Assembly: GCA_907163375.1 (NCBI GenBank)
Contig: CAJQUW010000478.1
Location: 62,001-126,000 of the forward strand
DNA from: Prostheceraeus crozeri
Lineage: Eukaryota > Platyhelminthes > Polycladida > Euryleptidae
DNA: 64,000 nucleotides
Direction: 5' to 3'
A program made the position numbers and the translations under genes. Positions 25,885 to 35,343 of the stretch are shown here, one piece after another (positions within the stretch are counted from its first letter, which is position 1; each line of letters starts with the position of its first letter). Under the pieces are notes generated by a model, which made no database searches, was not told where the DNA came from, and saw nothing but the letters and a program-made list of their open reading frames with translations.

Positions 25885-28320
25885 TCTCTATTTGTTATGG
25901 AATTGTAGATATCAGCGCTATTTCTTGAGATTTCCATGTAGAATGTACTGTTTTAGAGGATGAAAAACTTTCTATGAGCTAATGTATTTCAATGAAGGAC
26001 TGCAATAAAGACTGCTTATTGCACACCTTGAAGTTTATGCACTCTTGGGAAAACATAAACTTTATTATGGAAGCAAGAAAAGTAAATCCTTTTTATTCAA
26101 CTGATGATTGGAATATACGAGCGTATATATAAAGATAATCGATCGTGCTATAAGCTAATCTATTATTGATTCGTGATTCAAACGGCTCTCCTGAAAATAG
26201 ATCCCTATTTTCTGAAAATACATAATCACAATTTTCAAAAAAGTCCTAAGTATGTATTCTGCGTGAACCGTCTCATATGATTTGTATTTCATTTTCAGAT
26301 TTTCCTACGCATGCACGAAAGCAATATCTAAGGGATATTATTCTTTTTGTCCTAAAATGATCTAAAAATAGAAAAATAAAATTTTGCATCAAATTAAAAA
26401 AATTATGTTGTTTTCCGGCCTGATCCACTGCAATATATTCATGAAGATGATGCTACGGTGTTTGCACCAAGCAAGAATTGTAATTGTTTAAGAGTTGCAA
26501 TTGTGTTATAGAACAAATTTTACATACACTTGGTAAATCAGCATTCAAAATTCATGCTGGAAAGAATAGGCCTACAACAGAAGTTCTCAGTAGTTAATTG
26601 AAAGTTATTTCCATGGAGAATCAAAACGTCTTGCTTGATATAAAATCTATTTGAATAAAACTGGACTTTTTATTCGTATGACAGTAAAAGTTGTCACTTT
26701 GCTGTTAATGTATTAGAGTTTGCTTAATTGACAGCAAAGTAATTTTTGCTCTTTGATTTCCGCACTGATGCATACCAGACATAGTTGTTGTCCAATGAGC
26801 ATGAAATAGTTATCAATTCTAAATTTATAATGGGACTTTGGGTAGATCTGTACAAAGCCGAAGCATTTGGAACATGAAATAATAGAATGAGGTTGGAACA
26901 GTGATCAGAATTATCCCAATGCGCTCTATGAGATCACTGCAACACCTGCCCTAAAGTCGTGCCGGCGTCCCTGCTTGCTTTTCATGCTCCGTTCATTTAA
27001 TTAATGATTCATCCAGTTTGATTTGCTTTCGCAGATGAATTGGTGGGGGTCAAGATTCTTTGAACTATGCCACCCTGACAGAATTTGAAAACCTGGTGTT
27101 CACTTTTCGTTAATTTCCAATGCATGTATTTGTCTTGAGCTTTCATATAAATTCTGTTCTGACATTCATTCAATTGATACTAAAACATTTCGAGAATTGT
27201 ATCAACCGCTTGTCAAACGGCTTCAAGAATGCGATAGGTATCATTCACCTTAAACTACTCGCAATCAAAGTAGAACGCTTTCATAGAAATCTCCCTGTAT
27301 CATAAATTGACGCATTTTCCCAACTACATCCAGTGCAAATATGAAAAAGACAATCGAGAGTTAGAGCAAGAATGAGAAGAGTTGCATTCCTAGTGTGCGT
27401 TCACCTAATGAGTTGAAGGTTAGGGAATCAAACACTGTTCAACTGAAAGGATAGAACTGTTGTAATTCATCGTCTGACTCGCGCGATCTTCGTGACGTGC
27501 AGGTGAAACGATATTGAGAGAAATATAGGGAGGAATTAGGAGGTGAGAGAGAAGTTGTCGTTTTGTTTAGGAAAAAATGTAGAACTCCAGACACAGTTAT
27601 GTTTGCAGAGTTTCCTAATTTCATAGTTTCTGTAGACTCAAAAATTCCGGGAATTTCCGATGATTTTAAAAGTAGCAATTCCCAGGAACTTGTTTTGCTA
27701 TAATATTTAAGCTAATAATCGACCTTGACGAACCTTAAGTGATACAGATTTGTATCCCATGTGGTCAACATGCAAATAGTAATAGAAATGGAAGGATTCT
27801 TTCTGTTGTTTATATCGCTTTATTTGTCGATGATAGTTGTAAGTTAAGTGTCAAATAGCTTCATTGCGTATAAAGCACGGTTGGTCGGTAGTGAAATGCG
27901 GGGCATGTCCACTTAATTTTCTTTAAAATTGAAGTAACAGTACATGCACTGATGGCACCCCAACCACTGGTAATTATTAGAATGAAATACAGCTGATGTT
28001 TTGGGTTGTCTAAATCAACATCGATTGTTCCATGATAAGCAGCTTGACCATTGAGCCTATCAGGACCGGGTGATTTTTAGCCCACCCGCAAATTTTCCAT
28101 GTTGCGATGGATACAACTTTTTAAAAACAAGGTTACTACATATTTCGAGTCTCCTTTTTCGAATGGTAGTGCGTATTTTGCATGATTCGAAGACCTTCAT
28201 ACCAAAATTTTAAATTAAAAATTTGTATTTTCAAACTTTGATGAATCCATGCATATTTTTTAATCTTCAAAAATTGTTCATTACAACGAAATCATTTCTG
28301 CAAACTTTTCCTCAAGACTA
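25885..28320. other. No gene recognised
   Basis: AT-rich. Around 28100-28250 the sequence resembles 29800-29940 on the other side of the mariner (for example TTTCGAATGGTAGTGCGTATTT and TTTCGAATGGTGATATGTATTT), suggesting a diverged tandem unit. Confidence 0.35.
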
Positions 28321-28322
28321 TA

Positions 28323-29676
28323 CAGGGTGTCCGTAAATTCGCTTGACTTTTAAATTGAATATCTACATGAGAAAGCAATAAACTTTTTCATCACAAATCA
28401 TGTTATGTTATGCAACATAAAGGGGAATTTACGAATATAACAATAAGAAGCCAATATTTGATGATTAAAATGTTCAAATCAAATGTTCGAAATGATCGCC
28501 GTCGCAATCAATCAGTGCAGTCAATCGCCGAATAATATCGAAAACACCAGCGGCAAGTTCTTCACGTGTGACTTCATTGCAGATGTCAGTGATCTTCTCA
28601 CTCGACTGGTCCAGGTTTTGTGGCTTACCATGAGATTACATTCTGATTGTCGAGAAGCCATCTCGCAAACTCACAGCGCTTTGTCTTGTCGGCCGACTCA
28701 AGTGCTTGCACGACTTGTAATTTGTACGGGTAGAGTCTTAGTTCATGCCGAAGGATTTTATGGACACTAATCTTTGAAATGGTACCAACCTCTTCAGCCA
28801 CTTTTCGAACTGACGTGACTCCCACCATTGATTTTGAACTAGTCTCCTCGACGACGCGATTCACAGTTGCATTTGTCAAGTCATCCACTGTAGGACAACC
28901 ACTGCGAGGTTTATCATGAACGCTGCCAGTTTCTTCAAACTTTTTGATGATGTTTGTAATCGATGCTGTTGTAAATGGATCTTTTTGAATGCGTCCTTAA
29001 GTCTTAAACTTTCGAAGAGCAGCTGTATCACTTCTATTGCATGCATAGAGGCACTGAACTATCTCTATCCGAGTCTGAGGATCCATTGTGAATACGATAG
29101 GCAGCGATTGTACCACTTCACAGTGGGATTTCGAACATAGCATGAGGAAACTCTATGATGCAGATTAAACCTGTTGGTTGACAAACACGTCTTTGTCATT
29201 GGTTAGCGAAAACCATCACGTCATGGATTTGGGATATTTCAATTCTATGCCATGAAGGCTGATTAATTTGACGTTTTCAATTGAAGATGATGCGATATGA
29301 ATCAATCAATGACTAGGCATGTCGTCATGACTGGTGATGAAAGTTTCATAGAATTGAATAAGGGAAAATTTTCAGCTATGTCTCCTGGGTAAGGTTAATT
29401 GAAATAATTGACAATACGGCGAATTGACTTAAACATTTACTGAAACTGAAATGAATTCACCAAAACTATAATTGTGCATGTGATATTCATTACAAAATTG
29501 ACTGCATGCAGAATGTAAAATTTAAGCAGCTAAATAATCGAATATTCATTTCTTATGGTTAGATTCGTAAATTCCCCTTTATGTTGCGCAATGTAACATG
29601 GCTTGTGAGGAAAAAGTTTATTGCTTTCTCATGTAGATATTCAATTTGAAAGTCAAGCGAATTTACGGACACCCTG
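28323..29676 (-). mobile_element. Mariner/Tc1 element, internally deleted
   Basis: A TA dinucleotide at each side (28321-28322, 29677-29678) flanks long inverted repeats of about 115 bp that start CAGGGTGTCCGTAAATTCGC. Inside, on the minus strand, are the N- and C-terminal parts of a mariner-type transposase with the catalytic middle missing. TA duplication and long TIRs fit the IS630/Tc1/mariner superfamily. Confidence 0.92.
28474..29086 (-). pseudogene. Mariner-type transposase, catalytic core deleted
   Basis: The start is ATG at 29086 (MDPQTRIEIVQCLYACNRSD). One nonsense codon (TAA, 28999-28997) interrupts the first helix-turn-helix. Then come ITNIIKKFEETGSVHDKPRS (GRPR-like linker), SVRKVAEEVGTISKISVHKI (second helix-turn-helix) and LYPYKLQVVQALESADKTKR. 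The frame stops at 28625. In another frame, 28600-28474 gives ITDICNEVTREELAAGVFD and RRLTALIDCDGDHFEHLI, the C-terminal end of the same protein type. The DD(E/D) segment between them is absent, so the enzyme cannot cut, although the DNA-binding part could in principle bind. Confidence 0.85.
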
Positions 29677-29678
29677 TA

Positions 29679-30220
29679 TATATGGTGTTACAAGCATGAT
29701 ATTCTACGTTAATTTTAGCATTTTAAATAACAATTTGAAATTTGAACGCAAATGATATCTTTTCATTTATTATTACATTTTTCTGTCTTTACAAATGTCT
29801 CGTTCTGGTGACTTCCCCATAAAGATAAGGTTATGATACATTCCGAATGCAAAATTTCGAATGGTGATATGTATTTTCCATTATTCTGTGGGTTTCACAT
29901 CTAAAAATTCACATCAAAACTTCATATTTTCACATTTTACATTTATTTACATGTACAGTTATACATGTACAATGTTTACATGCGCTCATTTTGGGAGATA
30001 TAATGAATGTGCATGTTAATAATCTTGAGTTGCACATGATAGAGAAACATTCTATCATTAATCAATGCTACTATAAATGAAAACGACTTTCTGGAGGGGG
30101 AAACAACGAGACAATGATTGAATACGCGATGTAGACAAAAGGACTAGACAACACATTTCCTTGGTATATAAGTTGCATTGAATATAGGCGAAGCACGACT
30201 GCACATCGATTTGAGCTTCT
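29679..30220. other. No gene recognised
   Basis: AT-rich spacer between the mariner and piggyBac elements. Confidence 0.4.
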
Positions 30221-30806
30221 TTAACCCTTACTTTACCAAGAAAAAAAGTAACATGGTTTACCATGGAGTGCGATCCACTCCAATTCACAATCGGTTGTTG
30301 TAAATGCTTTTAATCAATCTTAGCAATATTTTCATACTAAAAGATTTTCGAACACTGTTAAATAGTGCTAGAAGCACGAATGAAGCAGTCAGTTTTCGCA
30401 AGTTTTTGTTTTAATTGAATTAAATTTAATCACCGTTTTGGAAAATCCTTCACCTGCTGACTGGCATTATATCACCTGCATACGTTCTCTTTCTAAAACG
30501 ATTTGTGAAAAATTTGTCTGTATATAGCGGTGGATATGTCAAGAAAAAGTGTATATGAATTTATTGGATTCTGACTGTAATGGTATTTACTGTACGAAGT
30601 ATCAGGAAACTCTAATTTATCTTAAAAAACTAAGTGACTATATGTAGGATAATCGACTGATGTAACGGCAGATCTTTCTAATCCTGAAATTTTAATCTTT
30701 CGAAGGGTAAACAGACGCATCCTAACTACACACATACCTGACTCTTACATTTGTAATTGGGAAAATATATGATTTTAGATTAGAAATAATATAAGGGAAA
30801 AAGGTA

Positions 30807-30879
30807 GGTCGACTCAGAACTCGACCCTATGTCATGCTACTTCATGATCTGTAGCTCTAACCACTATACCATGGAATCT
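30807..30879 (-). repeat. tRNA-like fragment (SINE head or tRNA pseudogene)
   Basis: On the minus strand, CCATGGTATAGTGGTTAGAGC is a good Pol III A box with D-arm, and GGGTCGAGTTCT about 35 bp later resembles a B box. The acceptor stem does not pair, so it is not a working tRNA gene. It lies where the N-terminus of the piggyBac transposase would be expected. Confidence 0.45.
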
Positions 30880-30895
30880 TATCATAGAGTCGTAG

Positions 30896-32277
30896 CAATT
30901 TATTGTCTATATTCGAAATCAAAGTGGTCCTACTAAGCATGCTCAAAGACACTGTGGTTCATCACCTGAGGAAGCCTTCATATTATTCATTTCTCCCAGT
31001 CTTGTTCAAAAGATAGCTGAATGCACCAGTAAGGAAGCTTACGAGCATACACATACTTGGAAAGAAACTAATGTAGAAGAACTATATACTTTTTTCGGTC
31101 TGTTGCTTCTTGCTGGCGCTTTGCATGAGAACAAAACACGACTGGCTGACCTCTGGAGTGCGGCCGAGGGAAGGCCAATATTCAATGATTCCATGGCCAG
31201 AAATCGATTCACTCAACTTCTACGTTATCTTCGATTTGATTGCCGGAGTGAAAGAAATTCTCATGACAAATTTGCACCTTTGCGCCGTATTTTCGAAGAA
31301 GTTGTGATTAAATTTCGAGCTAACTATTCACCTGGATCTGAATTGACTGTAGACGAACAGCTTGTTAGTTTCCGAGGGCGCTGTCCTTTTTAAATGTTCA
31401 TCCCTTCAAAGCCAGGCCGCTATGGAATAAAATTATGGGCTTTATGTGATTCAAAAACCTATTATTGTCTCAATTTACAGCCTTACGTACGAAGAGTTGG
31501 TGATGTTCCGGAAAGAAGTCAAGGTCAGCGTGTTGTACTTTAATTAACCGATTTCTACACACGATCTGGCCGTCACATCTATATGGACAATTTTTTTTAC
31601 AAGCTTGCTGCAGCTTGCAAGAATCTTCATGGACGTCAAATGACTATGACGGCTGCACCATTCGTCGTAATAAAACCGAATTACCTTCGGAAAATGATGC
31701 CTGATTCATCTAGGCAACAATTCACCAGTGTATTCGGATTTCAAGACAAAGCAATAATTGTATCCTACGTCCCGAAGAAAAATAAAGCAGTCATTCTTCT
31801 GTCGACCAACCATCACGACATCAACATCTCAAGTGATGAGTCAAGAAAACCTCAAATCATTCTTGATTACACTAAAGGAAAGTGCGGTGTGGACACACTA
31901 GATCAACTGGTGCGAAATTATAATTGCATTCGAAAAAGCAATCGTTGGCCTCTGACTTTGTTCATGAATTTGCTGAACATCTGCTCGTACAACGCACTGG
32001 TTTCATTCCTCTACATGCATCCAGAATATGAACAAATAAGTGGGCAAGTTCGAAAACGCTTTCTACTTCAATTGTCAAAGTCTCTTATTGGTTGCAGAGA
32101 AGGCAACGCACTTGAGCCGGCAAGGTTGCCAATGAGACCTATCATCCAACCAGTACCGAAACAAAAGCGATGCGATCATTGTCCAAGAGAACGTGACAGA
32201 AAATTTAAAAAAAGATGTGTTTTTTTGTCAAACGACCGTGTGTGCTGAACACGCTATCATAAAATGTCCACGTTGTT
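30896..32277 (+). pseudogene. piggyBac transposase pseudogene (element 1)
   Basis: A single frame runs from 30896 (after a TAG at 30893) to 32248. It includes GPTKHAQRHCGSSPEEAFIL, YTFFGLLLLAGALHENKTR, SELTVDEQLVSFRGRCPF, MDNFFYKLAAACKNL and GKCGVDTLDQLVRNYNCIRK. The three catalytic aspartates (TVDEQ, MDNFF, GVDTLD) are all present. Damage: TAA at 31391-31393 where an Arg or Lys is expected after RCPF, TAA at 31541-31543, and one extra T in the T-run at about 32219-32226. That extra T shifts the frame before the C-terminal cysteine domain, which is still readable in the next frame (TVCAEHAIIKCPRC). The N-terminal 100 or so residues are missing, with a tRNA-like fragment in their place. Confidence 0.9.
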
Positions 32278-32593
32278 GACTGTAGAAAATTGAATACACC
32301 AATTGTTTTTTAGGATCATTCAGAACACAATCATAAACCTCCATTGTTGTTCGTTACCAAAAATATATTTGGGGTGTGATACATCCCATGGTAAACAACG
32401 CTACATTTTTTCAAAAACATTTTCACCGCGAAATGACTTCATACTTCAAAAAGTTTATTACTGTAACTTTTTAGTGATATTCACCTCAAGGATAAACTGG
32501 GAGGGCATCATCGGACTTTATCCAGTTAAAGAAATACACAAAAAATGCGACGTCTTGGGGTGTGTAGACACCCCATGGTAAAGTAAGGGTTAA

Positions 32594-32942
32594 AAGTGTT
32601 TTCAATGTCAAGAATTGGTCAATGAAAGAATAAATAAATTGGCTGTAAACATGTATTAAAGTTTACGCGGTTTTTGTGTCAGCAGACAATGAATGGTCCA
32701 TAAAAAGATGCTGGATACTTGCGACGAAGGAGAGCATATGATAAACTATGCAGACATGCAATAATAAAAATAAGTTTACCTCATATACGCACACTTGACG
32801 CAAGACAGTAGCCATTAAAACCGCAATTCATCACCCTTGCCATTGAGAACTCAAAGGAGGGTTGCTGAATAGTACGCAGGTGAATACCCAATCTGCAGAT
32901 CCACCGTGCACCCTTGATATTAAGTGCTCGGTCGGGTAATAA
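32594..32942. other. No gene recognised
   Basis: Spacer between piggyBac element 1 and the hAT element. Confidence 0.4.
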
Positions 32943-32950
32943 GTGATCAA

Positions 32951-33849
32951 CAGGGACCCTAGGATTCTGCGAAGCGCAGATAATTGCAAAAAATGCAGAA
33001 AACGATGGAAGTCGCAGAAAAACGAAGATTTTCTACAATTTGAATAAAAAGTACGTAGACCTCTTTATTAATGCTGTTTTCGATTAAATGATGGCATATA
33101 TATCAACTACAGATCTTTATCTCCGTTATATTATCACGTGCCCATGATCAGCATTTTGGATTTAATTAAATTATCTACACTTACTGCGGATTACGCTTCA
33201 CTGAAGGCAAGTTTACTATTGCCAGACACCTGCGATGATGAGTGACCTATCTATGTTGGGCTTGCAAAAGAAGCATCACCATCAAACATTTTGAAATTTT
33301 GGGTATCATTTCGGAGCAGAGTTCTACATCTAGCTGCTTCAACTTCAATTGCCTGTTAATAGCGCTGATGTTGAGTGATCTTTTAGTAGTTTCGTAATGT
33401 AGATACATGTAGGAGACAAAATCTTGAAGACGACAACTTAAAAGACATGCTGAAAGTTACCCTCGACTCTCTCTCTGAAAATTTGATCCATGCCTTTTAT
33501 GAAATTCGTTTGGAATTCCGACTTTTATATGTACACATACAGTGTAGTACCAGGCATCATAGGACCACGGGCATAGGCTATGTACATGTTGAACGGAATA
33601 TTGAACCTATGCGGTATATATGATGGGATATAGGCTTATTATATCGGAACATAATTTATTCAGAACAAGCTTTTTCAACATGTAGTTACCTAATAATATA
33701 ATAATGCGAATTATACGAGTCTTACTCGTTGCAATTATAAGAAATACGGCTAAATTATGTACAAAACGCTAGATCGCAGAAAAACGCAGAATTTACGAAA
33801 ATCGGGCGCAGAAATTCGAAATTTCGAGCGCAGAATCCTAGGGTCCCTG
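32951..33849. mobile_element. Short non-autonomous hAT element
   Basis: A perfect 8-bp duplication GTGATCAA (32943-32950 and 33850-33857) flanks perfect inverted ends of at least 21 bp that start CAGGGACCCTAGGATTCTGC. Subterminal GCAGAAA/CGCAGAA words recur at both ends. No coding capacity (899 bp). The ends differ from the other hAT families here. Confidence 0.93.
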
Positions 33850-33857
33850 GTGATCAA

Positions 33858-34557
33858 TAAGCGTACTATATGTACAGTCACAGTTGGCGTGGAAGTCGAA
33901 ACCGTATGTTCTTGACCTGTAAAACCCCGATGACGAGCAGTGTTCGTCATGAATTAATCCCTATCTGACAAGGTCCCCTGATCTGTGCACTACAGCTCGC
34001 CATGATATATTGCTATTGTGAAAACTTGGCAGATCGGATCATGAAACGAATTACGAGCACTGTTTGTCACTGTCAGTTGCGGTAGTGCTGGAGATACTAA
34101 ACCGCGGTTAAACAGGTTAGTCGCATTTTCTCGGCAGCAGGAAAATTTCACTAAAAATGAGATCCTACCTCAATGATGAATCGTTGTCATACTTGGTGTT
34201 CTTGAAATATCGGAGTGGGATAAGATCAAATTTTCTCAATATATTATAGTGGTGTATGTCATTTAGTAAAAGCTTCACATGCCTGTTAACACGCACCTAC
34301 CTAGTAGGTTATGTTAAATATAGTGAGCGTCTGTAGCATGATATTGCTTTTTTCATGGTTGGCTTGTTGCTCTCATATATCATCGTTATGTCTACGTGTA
34401 TGCTTGACTAGAGCACCTAGTCTCTTAATTGATTTTTCATTAGCAAATAAAATTGATGCTACTTGTTGGTTCATGAATTTTAGTATGCGTAGTCAACAGT
34501 ATGACTGCACCGTTATACTTCAGAAAAAAATACTATGATATCTTACACCAATATTCT
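33858..34557. other. No gene recognised
   Basis: AT-rich. A 75-codon frame at 34311-34538 is not recognisable. Confidence 0.4.
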
Positions 34558-34841
34558 CACTGTAAACTGTAGGGCACTCATTTAGGCACGAAGCCGAACT
34601 TTCGTGCCAGTTAGCGCCTAGTTAATGCCTTTCTAGTGCCTCGAGGCACCAGAAGGCGCAACTAGACACTAATAGGCACCAAACCAAATATTTGTTTATC
34701 CAATGAAATCGAAGGAAAAATCAATGGGCACGAACTCGGCAGCATGAGCTTCGTACCTACTCGTTTCTTGTGTTGGTTAGAATTGATGCCTAAATTTCGT
34801 ACCTAATTCAAGCGAAATTTCGTGCCCTAGAGTTTACAGTG
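34558..34841. mobile_element. MITE with CACTGTAAACT ends and GGCAC-rich interior
   Basis: CACTGTAAACTGTAGGGCAC is mirrored by GTGCCCTAGAGTTTACAGTG. The interior carries many GGCAC/GTGCC words, several followed by GAA or TTC. CACTG ends occur in CMC-type (EnSpm/Chapaev) elements, but I see no convincing target duplication, so the superfamily is open. Confidence 0.75.
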
Positions 34842-35081
34842 TATATACTATTCTGATTGTCATGCAATATTTCAGTAAGGCTGCTATCACACAGGAAAAG
34901 GCGTCTTCCATCTTCCATGTCATTCGCCTTTTTGCACATTCTTCATAAGGCGTCTTCCATATGGCGTGATCAGACGATTTTCATCTGCCCTCTTCCACCT
35001 TCCATCGTTCATCTTCCATCTTCCACCTACCGCAGTCACACTAGGGAAATCCATTTCCGATACAGTCAGCGCAATTTTTCA

Positions 35082-35132
35082 CTATTTACCGGTGCTATGA
35101 CTACTGTCTTGATCCTCATCCTCGTTCGACAT
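35082..35132 (-). other. Conserved 17-codon ORF in MITE copy 2
   Basis: Identical to the frame at 13810-13860 (MSNEDEDQDSSHSTGK), with the same possible splice donor. Confidence 0.3.
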
Positions 35133-35343
35133 TGTGAACAAAGGATGTTTTCTGATTGCTTCTCTTGGCAAATGACGGCTTCCTAAATCCCCCCTCAGAC
35201 GTCACTGCACGTTGTTCTATCTTTAGAAGAGTCTCGCGGCTGATGGAAGACGCCTGATGGAAATGAACTTCATGAGCGGTATAATTTCATGCCTTATGAC
35301 TTTTTCTGTGTGATAGGTTGTATTTTTTTCTACATGCAATTAA

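Larger units (their letters stand above)
30225..32589 (+). mobile_element. piggyBac element 1, decayed
   Basis: TTAA at both sides (30221-30224 and 32590-32593) flanks inverted ends CCCTTACTTTACCA. Just inside the ends are short hairpins (GGAGTGCGATCCACTCC at the left, GGGGTGTGTAGACACCCC at the right), next to CCATGG words. It carries a damaged transposase and, upstream of it, a tRNA-like fragment. Both ends look usable, so it could still move if a matching transposase were supplied. Confidence 0.92.
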
